A DNA stretch of 64,000 nt. Origin: Dyadobacter crusticola DSM 16708 (GTDB lineage: Bacteria > Bacteroidota > Bacteroidia > Cytophagales > Spirosomataceae). The DNA lies in assembly GCF_000701505.1 (NCBI RefSeq), contig NZ_JNJB01000008.1, positions 248,001-312,000 on the forward strand, in the 5' to 3' direction. This document shows, in pieces, positions 1-7,865 of the stretch (position 1 is the stretch's first letter; each line of letters starts with the position of its first letter). The position numbers and the translations under genes were made by a program. The notes under the pieces were generated by a model. That model worked only from the letters and a program-made list of their open reading frames with translations, did not search any database and was not told the origin of the DNA.

Positions 1-1163
1 CGGAACTTCGTTTTGCGATTGGCTTTTTTAATGATCAGCTCGTCCAGGTGGTCGAGTACGTAATTGAGCTCTTTGGTATGCCCGCACCACCAGGTGGCCA
101 CCGAAGGCATAATCAGTTTTTCACCCAAAAAGTATTGGCTGATATTCTCAATAAATGCGAGAAATGCATGATTTTCCAACACACTCGAACCCGGTGCATT
201 CACTACCTGCACATTTCCCATTCTGATCGCCTGCAGCAAACCCGGCACGCCGAGCCGTGAATCTTCGCGCAGTTCGAGTGGATCGCACCAATCGTCGTCG
301 ATACGTCGCAGGATCACATCCACTTTCTGCAGACCATCAATGGATTTCAGCCACACACAGCCATTACGAACGAGCAGATCGTCGCCCTGAGCGAGTGTGT
401 AACCCAGGTAAGAAGCCAGGTAAGCGTGCTCGAAATAGGCTTCGTTACTTGGTCCGGGCGTTAGATAAACGATATTGGGCGCGTCCTTGCTTTTATCCGC
501 AAGGCGCAAAATAGTACTTTGAAGATTATTGAAATAAGGCGCCAGCTTGCTGACATACATTCCGTCGGCCAGCTCAGGCAGCAGCTTGCTCATTACAACC
601 CGATTTTCGAGGGTATAACCCGAACCTGACGGAGCCTGGGTGCGGTTATCGACGATCCACATTTGTCCATCCGGGCCGCGCGCCATATCTGCGGCATACA
701 ATATAAGCTGATTGGCGCCTGGCACTTTGATATCAATGCACGGCCGGAAGAAGCCCGTATTATCGAAGATCAGCTCGGCAGGAATGATTCCGTCTTTCAC
801 AAGGTTCCTGGGACCGTAAAGATCTTTCAGCATCAAATCCAGCAGAATAGCCCGCTGCTGCAAGCCTTTCGCGATATGATTCCATTCCTTTTGTTCAATC
901 AAAAAAGGAATAGGATCAAGCTGCCAGGGGCGGTTCATGCCGTCGGGTGAACCGTATACATTGTAAGTAACCCCATTCTCCCGCAGCTTACCGATAATCT
1001 CCTGATTCCGGCTTTTCAGTTCATCCAAACCAAGCTTTTCAAGCGTTGCAAACAATGCATTCCAATGTGGCTTGACATTCCCGCGCAGGTCGAGCACCTC
1101 ATCGTAGGAGCTCAGGCCGCTTCGATAGGATTGTAAAAGATTCACGGCAGCCTCAGTAAGCAT
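1..1163 (-). CDS. Circularly permuted ATP-grasp protein, C-terminus beyond the window
   Basis: An open frame of 387 codons runs from ATG at 1163 to the left edge without a stop, so the C-terminus is missing. It shows the signatures of the circularly permuted ATP-grasp family (COG2308, DUF404/DUF407): RPWQLDPIPF, GLQQRAILLDLMLKDLYGP, LTPGPSNEAYFEHAYLA, QGDDLLVR, LRRIDDDWCDPLELR and NAPGSSVLENHAF. Proteins of this family are predicted, not proven, to form amide or peptide bonds with ATP in the cytoplasm. The full protein is usually near 480 residues, or about 850 when fused to an alpha-E (DUF403) domain; which form occurs here cannot be seen. It starts 25 bases after the stop of the transglutaminase/DUF2126 gene on the same strand, a partnership described for bacterial amidoligase operons. 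Family is secure; substrate unknown. Confidence 0.9.
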   Translation of the reverse strand, partial: MLTEAAVNLLQSYRSGLSSYDEVLDLRGNVKPHWNALFATLEKLGLDELKSRNQEIIGKLRENGVTYNVYGSPDGMNRPWQLDPIPFLIEQKEWNHIAKGLQQRAILLDLMLKDLYGPRNLVKDGIIPAELIFDNTGFFRPCIDIKVPGANQLILYAADMARGPDGQMWIVDNRTQAPSGSGYTLENRVVMSKLLPELADGMYVSKLAPYFNNLQSTILRLADKSKDAPNIVYLTPGPSNEAYFEHAYLASYLGYTLAQGDDLLVRNGCVWLKSIDGLQKVDVILRRIDDDWCDPLELREDSRLGVPGLLQAIRMGNVQVVNAPGSSVLENHAFLAFIENISQYFLGEKLIMPSVATWWCGHTKELNYVLDHLDELIIKKANRKTKF

Positions 1164-1188
1164 AAATGACAGGGATATCCACTGAAAA

Positions 1189-4100
1189 CTATTTTGATTT
1201 CCAGTATTTACGTAAATCCAGCGTATTTGGATACTCCGGATTAATTAATTCAATAGGTGTATCCGCCTTCATTTCTTTTTTGGTCTCGGCGATAAAACGC
1301 GAAACTGTGCCCGACGATTTTTCCATGATCTGCACTTCCTGCCGCGAGGAAGGCGTGTGTCCAAAGCCTTGGAACAAGCTGATCTTACGCGATTCTGCTT
1401 CAAATGCATTGACAGGATGGGTGTCAAAAGCGCGCCCGCCGGGGTGCGAAACGAAGTAGGTACATCCGCCCAATATACGGTTATTCCAGGTATCCACAAT
1501 GTCAAAAACCAGTGGCGCATCTGCCCCGATAGTGGGGTGTAATGCCGACGGCGGGTTCCAGGCTTTGTAGCGGATCCCGGATACATATTCCCCTTTAATA
1601 CCCGAGCTCCGCAGCGGCACGCGGCAGCCGTTACACACCAGAATGTGCCTGCCTTCCACAAATCCGCTCACTTTCACCTGTAACCTTTCCAACGAGGAAT
1701 CTACAAAACGCGCGGTACCGGAGTTGGACAGCTCTTCACCGAGCACGTGCCAGGGCTCGATGCCCAAACGGAGATCGAGCTGGATATTGTCGACCGTAAT
1801 ACCCCCATAATGCGGGAAACGGAATTCAAAGAATGGATCAAACCACGAGATATCGAAATGATAACCTGCGTCTTTGAGATCATTTACCACATCTACCATA
1901 TCCAGATAAGCAAAATGCGGCAGCAGAAAGCGATCGTGCAGCTCGGTACCCCAGCGGATCAGCTTATGCTTATAGGGATTCTTCCAGAATTTGGCGATCA
2001 ATGCGCGGATCAGCAGCGTTTGAACCAGGTTCATGTGCTTGTGCGGCGGCATATCGAATGCACGGAATTCGAGGATACCCAATCTTCCCGTCGACGAGTC
2101 TGGTGAATACAGCTTGTCCATACAGAACTCCGACCGGTGGGTATTGCCTGTTATATCAACCAGCAGGTTCCTGAAAATCCTGTCCACCATCCAGAAAGGC
2201 ACTTCTTTGTCTTCCGGGATCTGGTCAAATGCAATTTCAACTTCATATAACCTTTCATCCCGGCCTTCATCAATCCTCGGCGCCTGACTGGTGGGGCCAA
2301 TGAATGGACCCGCAAACAGGTAGCTCAATGCAGGGTGATGCTGCCAGTAGGTCAGCAGGCTTCTCAACAAATCAGGGCGGCGCAGAATGGGACTGTCCGC
2401 CGGTTTCGCGCCTCCGATGGTTACGTGGTTACCTCCGCCAGTCCCCGTGTGGCGACCATCCACCATGAATTTATCAGTACCTAACCTTGAAAAGAATGCC
2501 TCTTCGTACAATGCACTGATATTATCAACCAGCTCCTGCCAGTTTTTAGCAGGATGAATATTTACTTCAATTACTCCCGGATCCGGCGTAACAATCAGCT
2601 TTTGAACCCGGTAATCAGAAGGTGTAGGATAACCTTCAATACGGACGGGCATTTTCAGCTTTTCCGCAGTCGCTTCAATGGAAGCGATCAGATCAAGGTA
2701 ATGTTCCAGATAATCGGTTGGCGGCAGGAAAACATAGATGATCCCATCCCGCTCCTCCACACAAACTGCCGTCTTCACAATCGGAACATCAAACAAAATA
2801 CCTTCGTCCCTTTCATCCCTTTTCTCCCCTTCATCCTTATTAAAAGGTAACTCGTAAGCAGGCGCAACAGAACCGTACCGGTTTTGTACAACATATTTGT
2901 AATCAGGCAATGAAGGCAGATCTTCAAACGGGCTGCGTTCGACCGGCTGATCTCGTTTTTCTTTCGCTACTTCGGGCAGTGCTTTCAATGGAAGCCTGTA
3001 ACCCATTGCTGAGTTTCCCGGGATCAAAAAGCAATTATTTCTCCTGAACTGCCACGCAGAGCTCGTCCAGTGATTGCCCTTCTCATCCCATTTCACCGGC
3101 AACACAAACCCCGCTGGGTTGTTCAGGCCTCTTTCCAGCACTTTGGCCAGTGTTCTTCTTTCAATGGAATCTTTGAGATTTACTTTCAACGGATCCACAT
3201 TGACCGGCAGCTTTCCCTCCTCCATTGCCCAATAAATCGGGTCTTCGTAAGCCGGGGTAATGTTATTTGTATCAATGCCGAGGTATTTCGAAAGCTCGGT
3301 CATGAAAGTCTCGGCTTCTCGGAAGGTATACTTCGTCCCGTTCTCTTTGGCTACCAGTTCATCATTGCGCCACATCGGCACACTGTCGTTTCTCCAGTAC
3401 AATGCGTACTGCCAGCGCGGGAACTGCTCGCCCGGGTACCACTTGCCCTGACCGAAATGCAGCAGTCCGCCGTGCGCAAAACGCTTTTTAAGCCTGAGGG
3501 AAAGATCGTAAGCCAGCTGGCGTTTCATTGGCCCGTCGGCCGCCGTGTTCCATTCCGGGGATTCAAAATCGTCGATAGAGATAAATGTAGGCTCGCCGCC
3601 CATTGTGAGACGGACATCGTTTTCCTGCAAATCCTTTTCCACATCGTATCCTACCTGCATTACCTGGGCCCATTGCTCTTCGGTGTAGGGTTTGGTAACG
3701 CGCGGATCTTCGTGTATCCTGTAAACTTTGTTGTCAAATTCAAATGTAACCTGCGCAATGTCGGTCGCGCCTGAAACCGGCGCTGCACTGGCGTAATCAG
3801 GTGTGCAGCAGAGGGGAATGTGGCCTTCGCTGGCGAACAGACCGGACGTCGGATCCAATCCGATCCAGCCTGCGCCTGGGACGTAAGCTTCTGTCCACGC
3901 ATGCAGATCCGTAAAATCAGCCTCAGGCCCGGAAGGTCCGTCGAGCGACTTGATATCCGAAGTAAGCTGCACAAGGTAGCCGGACACAAAGCGCGCCGCT
4001 ATACCCAAATGCCGCAACACCTGCACCAGCAGCCACGCGGAATCCCGGCAGGAGCCGCTTTTAATGTTCAGTGTACTCTCGCAGGTTTGCACCCCGGCCT

Positions 4101-4590
4101 CCATCCTGATATTGTAATGGATCGCCTTATAAAGTTCCTGGTTCAAATGCACCAGAAAATCAACTGTCTTAATATCCCTGTTAACCTTCGATCTTTCAAC
4201 AAAATCCATCAGCAGCGGCCCTGACTCACGAGGTTCGAGGTACGGACCAAGCTCCATTTTGAGTGTTGGATCGTAATTGAATGGGAACATCTCCGCATAT
4301 TCTTCTACAAAAAAGTCGAAGGGATTGATCACCTGCATTTTGGCAATCACCTCCACGTCAATGCTCAATTCCGTAGTTCTTTCAGGAAAAACAACCCTCG
4401 CCTGGTAGTTTCCGAAAGGATCCTGCTGCCAGTTGATAAAGTGGTTTTCAGGCGTAATTTTCAATGAATAGCCTTCAATGGGTGTACGGGAATGCGGGGC
4501 TGGGCGCAGCCTAAAAATATGCGGTGAAAGTGAAACACTCCGGTCAAACTGATATTTGGTCTTGTGCGAAATAGCAACTTTTATAGCCAT
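1189..4590 (-). CDS. Transglutaminase-like / DUF2126 putative amidoligase
   Basis: A 1133-residue protein. The first 300 residues are a bacterial transglutaminase-like domain with a thiol-protease-type triad: Cys181 in SGSCRDSAW, His230 in LHAWTEAYV and Asp246 in GLDPTSG. The rest, from about residue 300, matches DUF2126 (COG4196), with motifs such as RLTMGGEPTFIS, GGLLHFGQGKWYPGEQFPRW, TGGGNHVTIGG and FRAFDMPPHKHMNL; this part is related to glutamate-cysteine-ligase-like amidoligases. The frame extends to 4614, but I place the start at the ATG at 4590 because family members begin MAI-V---H-T-Y. No signal peptide is seen. Together with the following ATP-grasp gene it should make or cleave a peptide-like product; the product is not known. 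Family assignment is firm, biochemical role is inference. Confidence 0.9.
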   Translation of the reverse strand: MAIKVAISHKTKYQFDRSVSLSPHIFRLRPAPHSRTPIEGYSLKITPENHFINWQQDPFGNYQARVVFPERTTELSIDVEVIAKMQVINPFDFFVEEYAEMFPFNYDPTLKMELGPYLEPRESGPLLMDFVERSKVNRDIKTVDFLVHLNQELYKAIHYNIRMEAGVQTCESTLNIKSGSCRDSAWLLVQVLRHLGIAARFVSGYLVQLTSDIKSLDGPSGPEADFTDLHAWTEAYVPGAGWIGLDPTSGLFASEGHIPLCCTPDYASAAPVSGATDIAQVTFEFDNKVYRIHEDPRVTKPYTEEQWAQVMQVGYDVEKDLQENDVRLTMGGEPTFISIDDFESPEWNTAADGPMKRQLAYDLSLRLKKRFAHGGLLHFGQGKWYPGEQFPRWQYALYWRNDSVPMWRNDELVAKENGTKYTFREAETFMTELSKYLGIDTNNITPAYEDPIYWAMEEGKLPVNVDPLKVNLKDSIERRTLAKVLERGLNNPAGFVLPVKWDEKGNHWTSSAWQFRRNNCFLIPGNSAMGYRLPLKALPEVAKEKRDQPVERSPFEDLPSLPDYKYVVQNRYGSVAPAYELPFNKDEGEKRDERDEGILFDVPIVKTAVCVEERDGIIYVFLPPTDYLEHYLDLIASIEATAEKLKMPVRIEGYPTPSDYRVQKLIVTPDPGVIEVNIHPAKNWQELVDNISALYEEAFFSRLGTDKFMVDGRHTGTGGGNHVTIGGAKPADSPILRRPDLLRSLLTYWQHHPALSYLFAGPFIGPTSQAPRIDEGRDERLYEVEIAFDQIPEDKEVPFWMVDRIFRNLLVDITGNTHRSEFCMDKLYSPDSSTGRLGILEFRAFDMPPHKHMNLVQTLLIRALIAKFWKNPYKHKLIRWGTELHDRFLLPHFAYLDMVDVVNDLKDAGYHFDISWFDPFFEFRFPHYGGITVDNIQLDLRLGIEPWHVLGEELSNSGTARFVDSSLERLQVKVSGFVEGRHILVCNGCRVPLRSSGIKGEYVSGIRYKAWNPPSALHPTIGADAPLVFDIVDTWNNRILGGCTYFVSHPGGRAFDTHPVNAFEAESRKISLFQGFGHTPSSRQEVQIMEKSSGTVSRFIAETKKEMKADTPIELINPEYPNTLDLRKYWKSK

Positions 4591-4904
4591 AGTTGGAGTA
4601 TTACAATAATTCAAAGTAATTTGGTATCCAGGATTATACCTGACCCTAAAAAAGCGGTTTATAGTTGTTTTTCAAAATATATACCGGCAGTAAATAGTAT
4701 ATGCAAAATTTTATTTCATTCAATGGACAGACACGAACCGCGCGTGCTTGATCACTTCTGAGAGGAGACATTGTTAGGAACGTGCGGATAGCTTAATTCA
4801 TTCCAAAACAAATGCGCCCGGAATAGCCGGTTCAAGCTGATAATTGTTTTAAAAGTTGCGTAATTCGCCTTCATCCTAACCATTTATCTGTTATTAATTT
4901 TAAA
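4591..4904. other. Divergent intergenic region, no gene seen
   Basis: This 314-base AT-rich spacer separates the minus-strand transglutaminase gene from proC. I found no convincing coding frame, RNA gene or strong hairpin. It must carry both divergent promoters, but I could not identify a clean TAnnTTTG box with a partner at the right distance on either strand. Confidence 0.5.
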
Positions 4905-5708
4905 ATGAAAATCGCAATTATCGGCTGCGGCAACATGGGAATGGCGTTTGCGCGTGCCTTTCTCAAATTTGACCTTGTTAAAAAAGAAGACTTTTTACTG
5001 GTAGAGAAAAGCGTCGACCGAATGGAGAGCCTGACCAGTTTTCAACCAGGCGTGATTACTGGCGTGATCGGGCCGCAGATCGGCGAATATGACCTGATTA
5101 TCCTGTCCGTGAAGCCGCAGGATTTTGCGTCGGTAGGCGATAGTTTACGAGAAGTAGTAAAGCCCAATCAGGTCGTTCTGTCTATTATGGCCGGTATTAC
5201 GATTCAAAGTATTCAAAATACATTACAGCATAAAGCGGTGATCCGCGCGATGCCGAATACGCCGGCGATGCTGGGAATGGGCATTACTGCCTACGCAGCT
5301 TCGCCTGAAGTGGATATACAGCAGTTAAGAAGGGTCGAAAACCTGATCAATGCAACGGGAAGGTCAGTCTTCCTGGAAAATGAAGAACAGCTGAATGCAG
5401 TTACTGCACTGAGCGGCAGCGGGCCGGCTTATTTCTTTTATGTGGTGAAAGCGATGATCGATGCTGGAAAACAAATGGGTTTCGAGGAATCTGTGGCTGC
5501 ATTGCTTGTGAAGCAAACCATGCTTGGCTCTTACCACCTGATCAATACGGCGGACAAGTCACTCGATGACCTGATCAAAGCAGTAGCTTCCAAAGGCGGA
5601 ACAACAGAGGCTGCTCTGCGGGAATTTGAAGGCGGAGAATTGGATGATACTTTGAAAAAAGGCATTATCGCTGCGCAGGTAAGGTCGACTGAACTATCGA
5701 AAGGCTAA
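4905..5708 (+). CDS. proC: Pyrroline-5-carboxylate reductase
   Basis: ProC reduces 1-pyrroline-5-carboxylate to L-proline with NAD(P)H, the last step of proline synthesis, in the cytoplasm. The 267-residue length is normal. The N-terminal Rossmann motif is IIGCGNMGMAFARAF; the family signature is visible further on as VIRAMPNTPAMLGMGITAY and in the dimerisation domain as ALSGSGPAYFFYVVKAM with KGGTTEAAL near the C-terminus. The ATG at 4905 gives the Rossmann strand immediately and is the natural start. It is followed after 39 bases by the DUF1338 gene on the same strand, so the two may be co-transcribed. Confidence 0.97.
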   Translation: MKIAIIGCGNMGMAFARAFLKFDLVKKEDFLLVEKSVDRMESLTSFQPGVITGVIGPQIGEYDLIILSVKPQDFASVGDSLREVVKPNQVVLSIMAGITIQSIQNTLQHKAVIRAMPNTPAMLGMGITAYAASPEVDIQQLRRVENLINATGRSVFLENEEQLNAVTALSGSGPAYFFYVVKAMIDAGKQMGFEESVAALLVKQTMLGSYHLINTADKSLDDLIKAVASKGGTTEAALREFEGGELDDTLKKGIIAAQVRSTELSKG

Positions 5709-5747
5709 ATTCCTTTTCAAGTTTTACACACATTCAATCAACAAATA

Positions 5748-6659
5748 ATGGAAGCAAGATCAGACAAACTGGCTACACTGGACATTGTCCTGAACGGCCT
5801 GATGCGGAGGTACAAAGAGCGCGTGCCTGATGTGGGCACTATCCTGAATGCGATGGTGCGCACAGGTATTATCAAAAGTGCCGACGAAATTGAAAACGAC
5901 CATATTGCATTCCGGACAATGGGTGTGCCTCAACTTGGTGTGCAATCGTTCGAGAAGATTTTCCTGCATTATGGTTATGAAAAGCGCGACCATTATTTTT
6001 TTGAAGGGAAAAAGCTGGATGCCTGGTGGTACAGTCCGCCACGCGAGACTGACCCTCGCATTTTCGTCAGCGAGCTGCGCGTAGGCGATCTTTCGGAAGA
6101 GGCACAACGCATTATCCGTAGCTACACCGACGAAGTAACAAGCGACCCTGCTGATTCGCTCGATCTGGACAATGGGCTGGAAGTAGATGCATTTCTTCAC
6201 AAGCCGCTGTGGCGCACGCCCACGGTCTCGGATTATCAGACTTTACTAAAAGAAAGCGAATATGCGGCTTGGGTGATTTACAACAGATATTACCTCAATC
6301 ACTTCACGATCAGCGTACATAACCTTCCCGAAGGCTACAATACTGTTGCTGACTTCAATGCTTTTTTAGAGGATATCGGGATAAAACTGAATACTTCGGG
6401 CGGAAAGATCAAAGTAAGTCCGGACGGAGGCTTACTGCAAAGCTCGACTATTGCCGAAATGATCGACGCGAAATTTGCAAATGGCGAAAAATTGCGGATT
6501 TCTGGTTCTTACGTAGAGTTTGCCGAACGAAAAGTGCTGCCTGATTTCAAAGACATTCCTGCTGCAGAAGTTTTAAGAAAACACCGCAGAGATGGTTTCG
6601 AAGCTGGCAATGCGGACAAGATTTTCGAGAGTACTTACACTACGCAGACTGGGAAGTGA
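5748..6659 (+). CDS. DUF1338 family protein (2-oxoadipate dioxygenase/decarboxylase-like)
   Basis: This 303-residue protein belongs to DUF1338, whose characterised bacterial member (HglS, YdcJ-like) is an Fe(II) enzyme turning 2-oxoadipate into 2-hydroxyglutarate in lysine catabolism. The conserved blocks are ENDHIAFRTMG near residue 50, LNHFTISVHNL near 185 and GSYVEFAER near 255; His52, His185 or His191 and Glu257 are the likely metal ligands. HglS itself is longer, about 450 residues, so this is the short form, similar in size to many bacterial and plant homologues. An L-2-hydroxyglutarate oxidase occurs at 51492-52691, but it is distant and a shared pathway is only a guess. Substrate is not proven. 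Confidence 0.85.
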   Translation: MEARSDKLATLDIVLNGLMRRYKERVPDVGTILNAMVRTGIIKSADEIENDHIAFRTMGVPQLGVQSFEKIFLHYGYEKRDHYFFEGKKLDAWWYSPPRETDPRIFVSELRVGDLSEEAQRIIRSYTDEVTSDPADSLDLDNGLEVDAFLHKPLWRTPTVSDYQTLLKESEYAAWVIYNRYYLNHFTISVHNLPEGYNTVADFNAFLEDIGIKLNTSGGKIKVSPDGGLLQSSTIAEMIDAKFANGEKLRISGSYVEFAERKVLPDFKDIPAAEVLRKHRRDGFEAGNADKIFESTYTTQTGK

Positions 6660-6665
6660 GGGACT

Positions 6666-6955
6666 TCAAATGCTTTCTTTTCTTGTGTTACGAATCGTCA
6701 GAATTCTGATTAAGTCATCGTTCACAATTTCATAGTAGATCAAAGTGTGCTTCTTCATTACACATTCACGCACACCAGATTTCGACGCTGATGCCCGGTA
6801 CATGTAAGGCATTTTACTGATTAGATCAATTTGTTGGGTAAGGCTTAGAAGAAAGTCTAGCTTGGCTTTCTCTGACCAGCGAGCGGCTAAATAGGCCGCT
6901 ATTTCCTCTATATCCCCGCGAGCTCTGTCAGATATAGTCTAACGTTCAATGCCAT
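6666..6955 (-). pseudogene. ParE/RelE-like toxin, frame interrupted near its start
   Basis: The minus-strand frame ending at TGA 6668-6666 encodes a typical ParE/RelE-type fold: SDRARGDIEEIAAYLAARW, then SGVRECVMKKHTLIYYEI and a C-terminal LIRILTIRNTRKE. That frame has no usable start: going upstream it meets TAG at 6941-6939. The best start, ATG at 6955 (MALNVRL), lies in another frame and would join the toxin frame if one base were restored around 6930-6937. As written, the toxin cannot be made. Either the gene is decayed or a base was lost in sequencing. The antitoxin gene lies immediately upstream on the same strand. Confidence 0.7.
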
Positions 6956-6964
6956 AGGTGGACT

Positions 6965-7177
6965 TCATGTGATCAAAGAATCAGAATGTTTTCCAGAATC
7001 GAAATCGGATAATCCTTCCACGATCGCTGCTTTTGTTTTATCGTCAAGAACTTCCCAGAAATCTTCTTGCGATTTGGCCTCGCGAGAAAGTAGAATGAGA
7101 TACGCCTGCAAAACTGCGGTATCGTCGATACCATCTATCAACGCGTGCAGGCTGGATTTAAGATCGTCTTGACTCAT
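6965..7177 (-). CDS. Antitoxin-like small protein, probably truncated at its C-terminus
   Basis: A 70-residue acidic protein, beginning MSQDDLKSSLHALIDGID with a central FWEVLDDKTKAAIVEGLSDF. This layout (N-terminal helix, FW-dL, then a short acidic tail) is that of small antitoxins paired with RelE/ParE toxins in Bacteroidota, which commonly end near H-EVM. Here the frame stops early after SDSLIT. One additional base in the TTT run near 6976 would continue it as FDHMKSTYGIER to the TAG at 6939, giving the usual tail. I therefore suspect a one-base deletion near the 3' end. The remaining product may still fold. The partner toxin downstream is also disrupted. Confidence 0.6.
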   Translation of the reverse strand: MSQDDLKSSLHALIDGIDDTAVLQAYLILLSREAKSQEDFWEVLDDKTKAAIVEGLSDFDSGKHSDSLIT

Positions 7178-7231
7178 ACGGGTTTAATTTCTTGAAAGCG
7201 TACTGTTAATATATGAATTACTTTTAAATAC

Positions 7232-7561
7232 TTAAAAGTTAGAATCGATCCGGGAAGTAACCGAGCTCAAAGGTTCTGAAATTTCATATAAAACGTCGGG
7301 ATCAAAATCGAGCGGGGCTGCGATCGGAGCTCCATTGTAATCGATTATTGAAGCCAGATCGTCCCAGTAAATTGTCCTGCCGTCAGTTTTCGCTTTTTTA
7401 AAAGTATCTGTTTGTAACAGTTGAAAGTAAATACTCTCTGGTTTTTGAAAATACTCAGCCAAAAAAGCCCCGAAGTCAATGACCCGCACGACTCCGTCTG
7501 ACCACAACGCAGTGATCACAAAAGCGTCGATTGCTATTATCTTTTTGATCCTGGGATTCAT
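7232..7561 (-). CDS. DUF2442 domain protein
   Basis: A 109-residue protein with the DUF2442 pattern: an N-terminal strand pair (ITALWSDGVVRVIDFGAFL) followed by TIYWDDLASIIDYNGAPI. DUF2442 proteins are small, cytoplasmic and frequently encoded next to DUF4160 proteins; the pair has been suspected to act as a toxin-antitoxin or regulatory module, but I know of no settled function. Its ATG (7561-7559) overlaps the TAA of the upstream DUF4160 frame by one base, showing translational coupling in the ancestor. This gene is intact while the DUF4160 partner is broken. Confidence 0.75.
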   Translation of the reverse strand: MNPRIKKIIAIDAFVITALWSDGVVRVIDFGAFLAEYFQKPESIYFQLLQTDTFKKAKTDGRTIYWDDLASIIDYNGAPIAAPLDFDPDVLYEISEPLSSVTSRIDSNF

Positions 7562-7822
7562 TATTGCAAAGGTCTGATTTTCCTGAACTGAGCATTGTCT
7601 TTCTGAGACTCGAAGTAGTTAATATACAACTCTTCCCTGTGAAGTTCAACCCAAGCCTGCACAAGGCGGATTTGTTTACGAGGTAAATCTCTTGCCAGTA
7701 TATTGCCGGACTCAATCGAGAATTGCGCCTCCTGCCCGGCATATTCCGCATGAAATGCGGCGGAAGGTGGTCTTTAAAATACATAAAAATTACAATTCCG
7801 AAAAAACGGGTATCTCTGGCAT
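7561..7822 (-). pseudogene. DUF4160 family gene with two single-base frameshifts
   Basis: Read from ATG at 7822, three frames in turn give one continuous DUF4160-like protein: MPEIPVF, then GIVIFMYFKDHLPPHF, then HAEYAGQEAQFSIESGN onward to IRPLQ and TAA at 7563-7561. Two restored bases are needed: one T in the T6 run near 7803 and one C near 7748 (CATTTCATGCG). The repaired protein would have 87 residues and the characteristic PPHFHAEY motif, the normal size of the family. The stop overlaps the DUF2442 start. The most natural reading is a recently inactivated partner of DUF2442, unless both indels are sequencing errors. Confidence 0.75.
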
Positions 7823-7865
7823 ATGTTTAACGGATAGTGTGTTAGTTGTCCCACAAAAATAACCT

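Noticed and set aside
6939-6968. ATG at 6968 (MKSTYGIER) as toxin start
   Set aside because: It ends at TAG after nine codons, and the peptide looks like the lost tail of the antitoxin rather than a toxin start.
7476-7784. 102-residue minus-strand open frame
   Set aside because: Only its first part agrees with DUF4160; after the PPHF point the frame is wrong. It is explained by the frameshifted DUF4160 pseudogene.
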